This document shows, piece after piece, positions 1-8,526 of a stretch of DNA of 64,000 nt; the first letter of the stretch is position 1, and each line of letters opens with the position of its first letter. This DNA is from Flavobacteriales bacterium. Lineage in GTDB: Bacteria; Bacteroidota; Bacteroidia; Flavobacteriales_F; PHOS-HE28. The notes under the pieces are model-generated. The model was not told the DNA's origin. It did no database searches and saw only the letters and a program-made list of their open reading frames with translations. A program made the position numbers and the translations under genes. The DNA lies in contig JADJKO010000002.1 in the NCBI GenBank assembly GCA_016705955.1, forward strand, positions 620,001 through 684,000, in the 5' to 3' direction.

Positions 1-67
1 GCGTAGGGCCGGACGGTGCAGGAGCGGCTTCCGTCGGCGAGGACCGATGTTCATGGAATAGCCCGGT

Positions 68-75
68 TATATTCG
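68..75 (+). promoter_or_regulatory. putative -7 element upstream of DPP III gene
   Basis: TATATTCG fits the Bacteroidota -7 pattern TAnnTTTG with one T to C change, a variant seen before several other genes in this window. It ends 35 nt before the peptidase start. No convincing -33 TTTG was identified, so this is a motif match only. Confidence 0.35.
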
Positions 76-110
76 CCGTCCTTCCGGACAAGTCCCGGGA
101 CACTCACATC

Positions 111-2147
111 ATGCATAAGCTCCTTTGCGCCTCATTGCTCCTTCCTCTCCTCGCATCGTGCGGTGGCCACGGCGATGGTGAGGTCACCACCAAGCCCGAC
201 AGCGCGGCGGTGGACACCTTCCAATGGGAGGCGGACCAGTTCGCGGACATCCGTGTGTTGCGGTACCAGATCCCCGGTTGGGATCAACTAAGCCTACAAC
301 AGAAGCAGTTGTGCTACTACCTGAACATGGCCGGCCTCGCCGGGCGCGATATCATGTGGGACCAGAACTACCGGTACAACCTGAAGATCCGCCGCGCTTT
401 GGAGTTGATCCTGCGCAACCACAAGGAGGGCACCGGTGGAAAGGAGTGGGATGCCTTCGCGGTCTACGCGAAGCAGGTCTTCTTCAGCAGCGGCATCCAT
501 CACCACTATAGTATGGACAAGCACACCCCGGAGTTCACCCAGCCTTGGTTCGAAGCCACGCTGAAGGAAGCCGGTGGCGCATTGGCACCCGAAGTGCTGG
601 CCGCCATTTTCGATCCCGCAGTGGATGCCAAGAAGGTGAGCCTGGATGCGAGCAAGGACCTCGTTCTGGCCAGCGCGGTGAACTTCTATGGGGTGGATGT
701 GAATGAGAAGGAGGTGGAGCAGTTCTACGCCCGCATGGAGAAGGCTGATGACCCGCGGCCCTTGAGTTATGGGATCAACAGCAAGCTCGTTCGCGGCAAG
801 GACGGCCAGTTGGTGGAGCAGGTGTACAAAGTGGATGGCATGTACGGCGCGGCCTTGGCCGAAAGCGTGAAGTGGCTGGAGAAGGCGGCCGGTGTGGCCG
901 AAAGTCCTGAACAGAAGGCGGCGATCGAATTGCTGATCAAGTTCTACCGCACCGGCGACCTGAAGACCTGGGACGATTTCAACGTGGCGTGGGTGAAGGA
1001 TACCAAGAGCACCGTGGATTACATCCTCGGTTTCGTGGAGGTATACAACGATCCCATGGGCAAGCGCGGTAGCTACGAGGCCTGTGTGGAAGTGAACGAT
1101 CCCGAAGCATCACGCGCCATGAGCGTGATCATGGAGAACGCACAATGGTTCGAGGACAATAGCCCCTTGTTGCCGCAGCACAAGAAGGAAAGCGTGGTCG
1201 GGATCACCTACCGCTTCATCAATACGGTCGGAGAGGCTGGTGATGCTGCGCCGAGCACGCCCATCGGCGTGAATCTCCCGAACGCGGATTGGATCCGTGC
1301 CGAATACGGCAGCAAGAGCGTGAGCCTGGGCAACATCAGCGATGCCTACGAGAAGAGCAGCGGCACCAGCAGCCTCGAGGTCTTCTGCAATGACAGCACG
1401 GAGATCGCCTTGGCGAAGAAGTACGGTTCGCTGTCCGGCAAGCTGCACACCGCGTTGCATGAAGTAGTGGGCCACGCCAGTGGAAAGTTGGAGAAGGGCG
1501 TTGCCGGTACGGACATCACTTTGAAGAACTACGCCAGCACGTTGGAAGAAGGACGTGCGGATCTGGTGGCCCTCTACTACCTGCTGGACAAGAAGCTCAT
1601 CGACCTGGGGGTGATGCCCAGCCTCGAGGTCGGTATGGCGGAGTACGATTCTTACATCCGCAATGGCCTGCTGGTGCAACTGCGCCGCCTGAAGCCGGGC
1701 AAGGATGTGGAGGAGGCCCACATGCGCAACCGGATGTGGGTGAGCGCTTGGGTATATGAGAAAGGCAAGGCCGATAGCGTGATCGTGAAAGTGGAGCGCA
1801 ACGGCGATACCTACTACGACATCCGCGACTACGACAAGCTGCGTATCCTGTTCGGCGATCTACTGCGCGAAGTGCAACGGATCAAGAGCCAGGGCGACTA
1901 CACGGCCGGCAAGGCTTTGGTGGAGACCTACGGGGTGAAGGTGGATCCGATCCTGCACGCGCAGATCCTCAAGCGGGCCGAGAAGATCAAGACCGCGCCG
2001 TATGCAGGTTTCATCCAGCCGGAGATGGAGGCCGTAACGGATGCCAACGGCAACATCACCGATGTGCGCGTGACCTATCCGAAGGACTATCTGGGCCAGA
2101 TGCTGCGCTACGCGGACCACCATAGTTTCCTGCCGGACGAGAATTGA
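111..2147 (+). CDS. dipeptidyl peptidase III-type (M49) zinc metallopeptidase, lipoprotein
   Basis: A 678-residue zinc exopeptidase of family M49, which removes dipeptides from the N-terminus of oligopeptides. The sequence shows the M49 zinc signature HEVVGH at residues 450-455 (His450 and His455 as ligands, Glu451 as catalytic acid) and the second motif EEGRAD at 479-484, where Glu480 would be the third ligand; the family norm is HExxGH with EECRAE. The length matches the Bacteroides type of the enzyme. The N-terminus is a lipoprotein signal with lipobox LASC at about residues 14-17, so the enzyme is probably anchored in the envelope rather than cytoplasmic as in eukaryotes. It is a single-gene unit followed by a hairpin terminator. 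Family assignment is firm; substrate is not known. Confidence 0.9.
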   Translation: MHKLLCASLLLPLLASCGGHGDGEVTTKPDSAAVDTFQWEADQFADIRVLRYQIPGWDQLSLQQKQLCYYLNMAGLAGRDIMWDQNYRYNLKIRRALELILRNHKEGTGGKEWDAFAVYAKQVFFSSGIHHHYSMDKHTPEFTQPWFEATLKEAGGALAPEVLAAIFDPAVDAKKVSLDASKDLVLASAVNFYGVDVNEKEVEQFYARMEKADDPRPLSYGINSKLVRGKDGQLVEQVYKVDGMYGAALAESVKWLEKAAGVAESPEQKAAIELLIKFYRTGDLKTWDDFNVAWVKDTKSTVDYILGFVEVYNDPMGKRGSYEACVEVNDPEASRAMSVIMENAQWFEDNSPLLPQHKKESVVGITYRFINTVGEAGDAAPSTPIGVNLPNADWIRAEYGSKSVSLGNISDAYEKSSGTSSLEVFCNDSTEIALAKKYGSLSGKLHTALHEVVGHASGKLEKGVAGTDITLKNYASTLEEGRADLVALYYLLDKKLIDLGVMPSLEVGMAEYDSYIRNGLLVQLRRLKPGKDVEEAHMRNRMWVSAWVYEKGKADSVIVKVERNGDTYYDIRDYDKLRILFGDLLREVQRIKSQGDYTAGKALVETYGVKVDPILHAQILKRAEKIKTAPYAGFIQPEMEAVTDANGNITDVRVTYPKDYLGQMLRYADHHSFLPDEN

Positions 2148-2163
2148 TCGTGAACTCCATCGG

Positions 2164-2191
2164 AAAAAGGGCGGCCCAGGTCGCCCTTTTT
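2164..2191 (+). terminator. rho-independent terminator after the M49 gene
   Basis: A 10-bp stem (AAAAAGGGCG with CGCCCTTTTT) around a GCCCAGGT-type loop ends in a T run, 17 nt after the stop codon of the peptidase gene. The stem is symmetrical, so it might work in both directions and also serve the convergent YkuK-like gene. Confidence 0.75.
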
Positions 2192-2278
2192 CATTTGCCC
2201 GCCGAGAATTTCAGAAGTCTTTTCAAAAGAGCGAAACCCGGCAGCAGGGGTCGGCGTTCAAATGGGTGTCCAAGTAGT

Positions 2279-2821
2279 TCAAAGGTCAGTCTGAAGAGTC
2301 ACGTCGCCCCTGTTCCGCCCTAGCGGGACGGGGGCTTCGTGCTTCGCGCCCGTTCCGTTGCACAGCACGTTGGCGGCCCAACTGGCAATGAGCAGATCCG
2401 GTTTGGTCATGGGCTCGAACCCATGCGCACGCACGAATCCGACTGCGGCCATGTGCAACTTGTTGGAGGCGTACCGGGCGTCGCTGTTCAGGTCCATGTC
2501 GATCCGATGCACCCGGATATGCCCTTCTTCGCGCAGCAGTTCCGCGGTAATAAGGCTCCGCTCCACTTCACCCCAGAGGCGGGTCCAGAGGTCATTCACC
2601 TTTTCGCTCTTCTCGCGGTGGTACACCACTTGAGCCCCGTTCCTGTGGTACCGCATCACCACGGTGGTCGCGTACACCGTATGGCGGCCGTGGTTGTGGC
2701 TGTCGCATCCCACATGGACCTCCACGTCATCGCGGTCGCGCATCAGGGCACGCACATGGTCCAGCAGAACGATCGGCCGACCATCCGCCATGCTTTTGAA
2801 GATGCGCTCGTGGGGTGCCAT
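2279..2821 (-). CDS. YkuK-like ribonuclease H-fold protein (DUF458)
   Basis: About 180 residues. The segment VHVGCDSHNHGRHT near the N-terminus carries the Asp and surrounding residues typical of the YkuK/DUF458 family, which has a ribonuclease H-like fold; a second conserved block (HRIDMDLN) supplies further acidic residues. The biochemical role of this family is not settled, so nuclease activity is only suggested by the fold. I chose the ATG at 2821 because the family usually starts close to this point; an upstream in-frame start at 2854 would add 11 residues. It is convergent with the peptidase gene and divergent from tRNA-Leu. Confidence 0.75.
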   Translation of the reverse strand: MAPHERIFKSMADGRPIVLLDHVRALMRDRDDVEVHVGCDSHNHGRHTVYATTVVMRYHRNGAQVVYHREKSEKVNDLWTRLWGEVERSLITAELLREEGHIRVHRIDMDLNSDARYASNKLHMAAVGFVRAHGFEPMTKPDLLIASWAANVLCNGTGAKHEAPVPLGRNRGDVTLQTDL

Positions 2822-2882
2822 CGTGAGCAAGGTAACCGTACCGCACGGCTTCACGATCGTGTAAGCACTTCACGCGGGCACC

Positions 2883-2890
2883 TATATTTG
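2883..2890 (+). promoter_or_regulatory. -7 promoter element for tRNA-Leu
   Basis: TATATTTG is an exact match to the Bacteroidota -7 consensus TAnnTTTG and lies 31 nt before the mature tRNA, a plausible distance for a short 5' leader. A clear -33 box is not visible. Confidence 0.6.
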
Positions 2891-2921
2891 CGCCCCCTGT
2901 AAATGATGGAAAGACCACCCT

Positions 2922-3005
2922 ACCGGAGTGGCGGAATTGGTAGACGCGCACGTTTCAGGGGCGTGTGACCGTAAGGTTGTAAGGGTTCGAGTCCCTTCTC
3001 CGGTA
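2922..3005 (+). tRNA. tRNA-Leu (anticodon CAG)
   Basis: An 84-nt class II tRNA. The acceptor stem ACCGGAG pairs with CTCCGGT (2998-3004), followed by discriminator A3005. The D-arm block TGGCGGAATTGGTAGACGC is typical of leucine tRNA. The anticodon stem is 2949-2953 with 2961-2965 and the loop holds CAG at 2956-2958. A variable arm precedes the T arm GGTTCGAGTCC. CCA is not encoded (next bases CTTC), so the tail would be added by the CCA enzyme encoded at 15363-16820. Confidence 0.96.
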
Positions 3006-3070
3006 CTTCAGGGCGGTCGAAAGGCCGCTCTTTGTTTTGGCGCCCGGCTTGAACGAGTGCGCGAAGGATC

Positions 3071-3679
3071 ATGGGAGAGAAACGGTACAGGACCAGGAGC
3101 CAATGGCACAACACCCGCTTGGTGTTGTACGCTTCGCCGTTCCTCGTACTCACCGGTGTGTTCACCGGCGTGGCCACGAATGATTTCCGCATCCTCGCGG
3201 GGCTGCTCGCCCTGTTGCTTGTCATGCTCGTGGTGGCGGTGACAAGGGATCGCACCACACGGGGTTCGTACCTGATCACCGGGGAGACGCTGATCCTCAC
3301 GCGGGGTGGCGACCGCTTGGTCCTGCCTGCCTCCGATATCCTGGACGCGAGCCAAGTGGATCGCGCGGGCGCCAGGGATTATTTCAATTCGAGGATCGTA
3401 ACGCGCGAAAAGGGGAAGGACCGCATCGATCTCCGAAAGCGCTATCTGCGCTTCTGCACGGTGGATATCGGGCTTCGCACCTTCACGTTCGGCCTTGGCC
3501 GGGGATTGACGGACCGCATGCCGGCGGCCTATCAGGACATGTTGCTCATCCGGTTACGCGAGGAGACGGATCTACTGCTCTCGCCGGAGTACAACCAGGA
3601 CATGATGGAGGCGATCGCACGCCTGATCAGGCGGCACAACGAGAGCGCCTCCACGGAGGCGAACCGACATCAATTGTAG
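3071..3679 (+). CDS. hypothetical membrane protein with two N-terminal TM helices
   Basis: 202 residues, not recognised beyond its topology. Two hydrophobic segments at about residues 18-34 and 40-58 form a hairpin in the membrane, followed by a soluble region of about 140 residues whose alternating short hydrophobic strands (for example SYLITGETLILTRGG) resemble PH-like domains of bacterial membrane proteins. A purine-rich GAAGGA lies just before the ATG. The 3' end overlaps the convergent M23 peptidase gene by 10 nt. Function unknown. Confidence 0.65.
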   Translation: MGEKRYRTRSQWHNTRLVLYASPFLVLTGVFTGVATNDFRILAGLLALLLVMLVVAVTRDRTTRGSYLITGETLILTRGGDRLVLPASDILDASQVDRAGARDYFNSRIVTREKGKDRIDLRKRYLRFCTVDIGLRTFTFGLGRGLTDRMPAAYQDMLLIRLREETDLLLSPEYNQDMMEAIARLIRRHNESASTEANRHQL

Positions 3680-4593
3680 CGAAGGCGTTGACCGACGCGC
3701 AGGACGCTGGTCTGACGGATCGCATTGAGTTTGCACAAGGTGTTCACGGATGTGCCGTGTCGCCGTGCAATGGCGGAGAGCGTATCCCCTGATCGGACCG
3801 AATAGTACTTGCGTGCGCTGGCTGCTGCCTTCGCAAGGGCCAAGCTCTCAAAGGTTCCCTTATTGATCTCGAAGGTTTTCGCACGCAGCGATCCATTCTC
3901 CACATCGAACAACAAGGAGGGATCGATCGGCTGGTCCAGGAAACGCACTTCGAAGTGCAGGTGGCTTCCGAAGCTATGCCCGGTATTGCCCCCAAGGCCC
4001 AGCGTATCCCCGGCCTCGATCAGGTCACCCGGTTGCACCTTGCGTTTGCTCAAGTGCGCGTAGAGCGTCTCCAACCCATTGCTGTGACGGATCACCACCA
4101 CATTCCCGAAACTCTTGTTGTACTTGGATATCCGCACCATTCCCGGGAAGGCCGCAACCACCGGATCACCGGTGTAGAGTTTCAGGTCAAGTCCATAGTG
4201 CATGCGACCCTTCCTGGACCCGAACGGGGAGGTGACGTGGCCGCTACAGGGCATGGCATGATCGTCATCGCTTTCACTGAGACGAAGGCAGAGGGTATCG
4301 TGTTGGAAGCGCGAGGTACGTTCACGCAGGAAGATCTGGTCCGTGTTCCAGTGACAGTACATATCGTACCCGGGGATCACTTCCAAGGAGTCGTTCACAT
4401 CGTACAGCAGGCCGACCGCTCGGGCCGCGCGCCCGATCTCGACCGCTGCATCCTCCTCCACCTCCGGGGCCAACTCGTCATAGATGTCCGAACCATCCGG
4501 GCCACCGTAGCCGCTGGTATCCACTTGCGCTTGGGTTGCAAGCACCATGACCATTGCGGCCAGGAACGTGCAGGGGCGAGCGCTGAATTGCAT
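3670..4593 (-). CDS. M23 family metallopeptidase with C-terminal LysM domain
   Basis: 307 residues. A signal peptide covers about residues 1-23. The M23 (lysostaphin-like) domain spans roughly residues 115-230 with zinc-site motifs HYGLD (His132, Asp136) and HLH (His211, His213), all intact, so it should cut peptidoglycan cross-bridges. A LysM domain at about 262-306 (begins YSVRSGDTLSAIARRHG) would bind peptidoglycan. The usual order in many relatives has LysM before M23; here it is last. The start at 4593 was chosen because it begins the signal peptide and has a -7 promoter element six nt upstream; the open frame continues further without evidence of coding. It acts in the periplasm in cell-wall remodelling. 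Confidence 0.88.
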   Translation of the reverse strand: MQFSARPCTFLAAMVMVLATQAQVDTSGYGGPDGSDIYDELAPEVEEDAAVEIGRAARAVGLLYDVNDSLEVIPGYDMYCHWNTDQIFLRERTSRFQHDTLCLRLSESDDDHAMPCSGHVTSPFGSRKGRMHYGLDLKLYTGDPVVAAFPGMVRISKYNKSFGNVVVIRHSNGLETLYAHLSKRKVQPGDLIEAGDTLGLGGNTGHSFGSHLHFEVRFLDQPIDPSLLFDVENGSLRAKTFEINKGTFESLALAKAAASARKYYSVRSGDTLSAIARRHGTSVNTLCKLNAIRQTSVLRVGQRLRYN

Positions 4594-4599
4594 GGTGGG

Positions 4600-4607
4600 C
4601 AAATCTA
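4600..4607 (-). promoter_or_regulatory. -7 promoter element, probable leaderless start of M23 gene
   Basis: Read on the minus strand this is TAGATTTG, an exact TAnnTTTG match. Only six nt separate it from the ATG at 4593, so transcription would begin at or very near the start codon. Confidence 0.55.
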
Positions 4608-4798
4608 TCCGCGGATCGCGGAACACCAAACTGCCCGGACCCCTTCTGTTCACAAGGTTTCCAACGGGGGGGATGAGTGGCTGGAAAGCGTTGATGGGCG
4701 CGGGAAACTGGGCGTCAGGCACCCCGTTAAACTTCGTTAACGATGCACGCTTTCCGGCACGATCATCGCTGTGGTCATGGGCGGATCCGGTGGCACAC

Positions 4799-5758
4799 AT
4801 GGATCAAGCTCCAAGGACGATGAGAACGCACACACAACTAGAGGTGAATGGGCAGGCGGATGGCCGCGCCACGGTCCTTGCACATGCGATCATGATCTAT
4901 GTGGTCGCGTTGGTCCCTACACTACCGACCTTCCTGCTCGTTCGCCCGCTCTTGCTGGAAGTGGGTCCCATCTCACGATGGGATCCGATCATGACGCAAT
5001 TCGTCCTCTTCCTGGTCCTCCTCATCGCCTTCATCACATTGGTCCAACGGTTCCAGCGCGTGGTGTTCGGTGTGCTTGTGGCGGCGCTACTGTCGCTCAC
5101 GGTCACCACGATCAGCGGCACATTCGGTTTCGGGGATCTGGTGGGTGGATACGCGGGTGTGATGGGTATGCTGCGTGAGACCAGCAATGACCTGCCGATG
5201 GCCGCTGGCCGATTTGCTCCTTTTCACGACGCCTTCCATCTCCGCCGATTGGTGGAGCAGGCCGGGCCTGAAGTGCGCAAGGCGGCGGTTCGCATGGCCA
5301 CGGCCCATTTCACCAAGGTGAAGGTGGAGCCGGAGGACAACACCTTGGTGCAGAGCTTCTCGGTCTTCAAGGAGATCAACGGCCGGTGGCGTTATGTGAG
5401 TGATCGCAAAGGGGGCGAGTATTTCGCTTCACCGGCGGAAAGCCAGGAACTCATGGCCGGTGATTGCGACGACCACGCGGTGCTCATGGCAGCGTGCATC
5501 AAGGCGATCGGTGGGGAGGTGCGCCTCGTACGGACCAATGGCCACATCTATCCGGAGCTCAAGGTGGGGGATGATGCGCGGCTTGCCCGCGCCACGGAAT
5601 TGATCCGCAAGGAACTGTTCGTCAAGGAAGCACGCAACGCGCCTTTGCATCACCATACGGATAGGAATGGCATGCACTGGATCAACTTGGACTATACCCG
5701 GCCGTACCCGGGTGGCGAGCTCATGGACGAAGGCATCATCGGAATACTCGACCTGTGA
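4799..5758 (+). CDS. transglutaminase-like domain membrane protein
   Basis: 319 residues. Three hydrophobic stretches in the first 105 residues anchor the protein in the inner membrane. A C-terminal transglutaminase-like (papain-fold) domain is marked by GDCDDHAVLMAA with Cys223 as candidate nucleophile, then a GHIYPE block supplying His and a WINLDYT block supplying Asp, so the triad looks complete. Members of this superfamily are often proteases or peptide-processing enzymes; the substrate here is unknown. The start is uncertain between ATG 4799 and ATG 4820; the longer open frame runs antisense into the M23 gene and was not used. A single gene between the M23 gene and the acyltransferase. 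Confidence 0.75.
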   Translation: MDQAPRTMRTHTQLEVNGQADGRATVLAHAIMIYVVALVPTLPTFLLVRPLLLEVGPISRWDPIMTQFVLFLVLLIAFITLVQRFQRVVFGVLVAALLSLTVTTISGTFGFGDLVGGYAGVMGMLRETSNDLPMAAGRFAPFHDAFHLRRLVEQAGPEVRKAAVRMATAHFTKVKVEPEDNTLVQSFSVFKEINGRWRYVSDRKGGEYFASPAESQELMAGDCDDHAVLMAACIKAIGGEVRLVRTNGHIYPELKVGDDARLARATELIRKELFVKEARNAPLHHHTDRNGMHWINLDYTRPYPGGELMDEGIIGILDL

Positions 5759-5798
5759 TCGTGAATTCCGCAGGCGTTCAGTGGTGAAGGGGGAACGG

Positions 5799-5806
5799 TA
5801 CATTCG
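5799..5806 (+). promoter_or_regulatory. putative -7 element of acyltransferase gene
   Basis: TACATTCG fits the TAnnTTCG variant. It ends eight nt before the ATG at 5815, again implying a leaderless or nearly leaderless transcript. Confidence 0.45.
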
Positions 5807-5814
5807 CCGGAAGG

Positions 5815-7566
5815 ATGAAGCGCTTGGTACCACCCGGTGAGCTGGCGAAGGCCAGTCACATGCGGCCCGGTGATCCGCGCATCGCGGTGCTGACCGAGAT
5901 GAGCGGATTGAAGCGGCTGGAGCGTTTCTACAACGAGATACAGGACCTGCACGATCTGGAATTCACGGCCGCCGTGTTCCGCAACCTGGAATTGGAGCTG
6001 GAGGTTTCGGAGGAGGATCTGGCGCAGATCCCGCGCGAAGGAGGCTTGGTCTTCGTGGCCAACCACCCGTATGGTGCGATCGATGGACTTGCCTTGGTGA
6101 ATGTGTTGGGTCGCGTGCGTCCGGACCTGAAGGTGATGGCCAATTTCCTGCTACAGCAGTTGGAACCTTTGCGCGAGCGTTTCATCGGGGTGAACCCGTT
6201 CGAGCAACTCGGATCGCGCAGCAGCTTCCAAGGCATGCGACAGGCCCTTGCGCATGTGAAGGAAGGACAAGCGTTGGCCGTATTCCCTTCCGGTGAGGTG
6301 AGTAGTTGGCGAACGGAACTGAAGGCGGTGGCCGACCCGCGCTGGAAGACTCCGGCGATCAAATTGATCCAACACGCCGATGTGCCTGTGGTGCCGGTGT
6401 GGTTCGATGGCGCCAACAGCATGGTGTTCCAGATGTTGGGGATGATCCACCCGAACCTGCGCACACTGGCGTTGCCGAATGAGATGTTGCGCATGCGCGG
6501 CCGTACGGTACGCATGCGGATCGGGAAACCGATCCCGCAGAAGGACATCGCAGCGTTCACCTCCGTGGAACAACTCACGCGTTTCCTACGCGCACGCACG
6601 TACGCGTTGGGGAGCGGATTGCAGGTGAAGCGGGAGTTCTTCAGTCCATTGCGCTTCCCGCAACGGCCGAAGGAGGTCGTGGAGGCCACCGCCGACCCGA
6701 TCCTTCAGAAGGAGATCGAAGGGATCGAGGATTTGAAACTGAACAGCCAGGGCGAGTTCGATCTGTACTTCGCCAGCAGCCACCGGATCCCGAACATGCT
6801 GCGGGAGATCGGGCGCATGCGCGAGATCACCTTCCGCGCGGTTGGGGAGGGCACCAACAAGGCGTTGGATCTGGATGAGTTCGACCTCTACTACGATCAC
6901 CTCTTCCTCTGGGACCGGGAGAAGTCACGGTTGGCCGGGGCGTATCGCATCGGCGACGGACAGCGCATCATGGACCGGTACGGCAAACGAGGCTTCTACA
7001 CAAGCACGCTCTTCCGCATGGGTCGCCCCATGGAGAAGGTGTTGCGCAAGAGTTTTGAGCTGGGCCGCTCGTTCATCTGCCCCGATTACCAACGCCATCG
7101 GCTTCCGCTGTTCATGCTTTGGCGCGGCTTGTTGTTGCGCATCATGGCGAATCCGCAACAACATTACCTGATCGGTCCGGTCTCCATCAGCGGAACGTAC
7201 AGCCGGTTCTCCCGCACGTTGATCATGGAGTTCGTGAAACAGAACCATTACGACGAAGCGATGGCGGCGAACGTGCATCCACGCCACCGTTTCCGGGTGA
7301 AGGTGGATAAGGCGGATAGCGAGGCGTTGGTGCAAGCCAGCATGGCGGACCTGAAGAAGATGGATCGCCTGATCGCCGAAGTGGACCCGAACGAACGGGC
7401 CATGCCTGTGCTCTTGAAGAAGTACCTTCTGCTCAACGCGAAGATCGTCGGCTTCAATCGCGACCCGCGTTTCAATGATGCCTTGGACGGCCTGATGGTC
7501 CTTGACCTGGACAAGGTGCCGGCCAGGACCGTGGAGGATCTACAGAAAGGAATGAGCACGGTCTAG
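5815..7566 (+). CDS. two-domain acyltransferase (PlsC-like plus GNAT-like), OlsF-type aminolipid synthase candidate
   Basis: 583 residues with two acyltransferase domains. The first (about residues 50-280) is PlsC-like: NHPYGAIDG holds His84 and Asp90 of the catalytic pair and FPSGEVSS matches the substrate-binding block of hemolysin-type acyltransferases. The second (about 300-560) resembles the GNAT-like N-acyltransferases that make lyso-ornithine or lyso-glycine lipids. This order is that of OlsF, the bifunctional enzyme described in Flavobacterium and Serratia that makes amino-acid-containing membrane lipids in one polypeptide. The family and fusion are well supported; the head-group amino acid cannot be read from the sequence. 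The CoA-binding protein gene follows closely. Confidence 0.75.
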   Translation: MKRLVPPGELAKASHMRPGDPRIAVLTEMSGLKRLERFYNEIQDLHDLEFTAAVFRNLELELEVSEEDLAQIPREGGLVFVANHPYGAIDGLALVNVLGRVRPDLKVMANFLLQQLEPLRERFIGVNPFEQLGSRSSFQGMRQALAHVKEGQALAVFPSGEVSSWRTELKAVADPRWKTPAIKLIQHADVPVVPVWFDGANSMVFQMLGMIHPNLRTLALPNEMLRMRGRTVRMRIGKPIPQKDIAAFTSVEQLTRFLRARTYALGSGLQVKREFFSPLRFPQRPKEVVEATADPILQKEIEGIEDLKLNSQGEFDLYFASSHRIPNMLREIGRMREITFRAVGEGTNKALDLDEFDLYYDHLFLWDREKSRLAGAYRIGDGQRIMDRYGKRGFYTSTLFRMGRPMEKVLRKSFELGRSFICPDYQRHRLPLFMLWRGLLLRIMANPQQHYLIGPVSISGTYSRFSRTLIMEFVKQNHYDEAMAANVHPRHRFRVKVDKADSEALVQASMADLKKMDRLIAEVDPNERAMPVLLKKYLLLNAKIVGFNRDPRFNDALDGLMVLDLDKVPARTVEDLQKGMSTV

Positions 7567-7595
7567 TGCAGGACCGCTGGATAAGCACGCACACA

Positions 7596-7997
7596 ATGAG
7601 TCCGATCACGGTGGTTCTTGGTGCCAGTGCGAAGTCATGGCGGTATGCGCACAAGGCTTGCTTGCGGTTGCTCAGTGCAGGTGAACAGGTGGTGGCTATT
7701 GGAGGCAGGAAGGGGATGATCGGTGACCTGCCGATCCACACGGAACTTCCAGCCGATGTGCGTGTGGATACGGTAACGATCTATCTATCCGCAGCGAACC
7801 AACACGTGTGGAAGGATGCGGTGATCCAATGGCGTCCACGGCGTGTGATCTTCAATCCGGGTGCGGAGAATGCCGCGTTCGCGGATCATCTGGTGAAGGC
7901 GGGCATTGAAGTGATCCATGCATGCACGTTGGTGATGATCGCGACCGGTGGATACCGGAATGCCGATCAACCGTTGTCCTCGGATCGCTTAGGGTAG
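7596..7997 (+). CDS. CoA-binding domain protein
   Basis: 133 residues that correspond to a single CoA_binding_2 (Rossmann-like) domain: an N-terminal strand-loop ITVVLGASAKSWRYAH binds the nucleotide, and a later block VIFNPGAEN with an ENAAF continuation is typical. The family is widespread with no assigned reaction; proteins may bind CoA or sense acyl-CoA. I took the ATG at 7596 rather than the GTG at 7566, which overlaps the stop of the acyltransferase gene. The 3' end overlaps the convergent phosphatase gene by 31 nt. Confidence 0.82.
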   Translation: MSPITVVLGASAKSWRYAHKACLRLLSAGEQVVAIGGRKGMIGDLPIHTELPADVRVDTVTIYLSAANQHVWKDAVIQWRPRRVIFNPGAENAAFADHLVKAGIEVIHACTLVMIATGGYRNADQPLSSDRLG

Positions 7998-8470
7998 TCG
8001 AACCACACGAGCGTGCCCAGATCACGACCGGTCTCCTTCCATTCGTTCGCCACCATGTCTATGCGGACGATCCCGCATGTGGGCATGTCGCCCACGCCAT
8101 CGCCGCAGAAGTAGTCCACGGCCTCGGAGAAGCCGGGGTTGTGCCCGAAGAGCATGACGCGCCGGGCGCTGTCCGGTAATTCGCTCACGACCTTGGCGAT
8201 GGTCTGCGGCGAAGCGTGGTACAAGCGCACGTCCTGTTTGAACGCATCACCGGATAATCCCAGTTCCGATGCGAAGGCGCGCGCGGTGCTCAGGGCCCTG
8301 TTCGCATGGCTCGTCACGATCAGGTCCACGGGAGCACCGTATTGTTTGGTGCGTTGCGCCATGATCGGTGCATCGCGTTCACCACGTTCGTTCAACGGCC
8401 GATCGAAGTCATCCTGGCCGGGATCGGCCCAGCTGCTCTTGGCATGCCGACAGAGATAGAGCGTTCGCAT
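7967..8470 (-). CDS. SixA-like histidine phosphatase
   Basis: 167 residues of the histidine phosphatase (phosphoglycerate mutase-like) superfamily. The N-terminal LCRHAKSSW carries the Arg-His pair in which His is phosphorylated, and the later FGHNPGFSE carries the second catalytic His; this arrangement is that of SixA, which removes phosphate from phosphohistidine proteins. The substrate in this organism is not known. The gene ends within the CoA-binding gene on the other strand and starts 57 nt from the DUF58 gene. Confidence 0.88.
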   Translation of the reverse strand: MRTLYLCRHAKSSWADPGQDDFDRPLNERGERDAPIMAQRTKQYGAPVDLIVTSHANRALSTARAFASELGLSGDAFKQDVRLYHASPQTIAKVVSELPDSARRVMLFGHNPGFSEAVDYFCGDGVGDMPTCGIVRIDMVANEWKETGRDLGTLVWFDYPKRSEDNG

Positions 8471-8526
8471 TGCCGAAAGTTATCCTCGCAGCCCGATCCT
8501 TTGATGAGCGCGCGGATCATTGGCGA

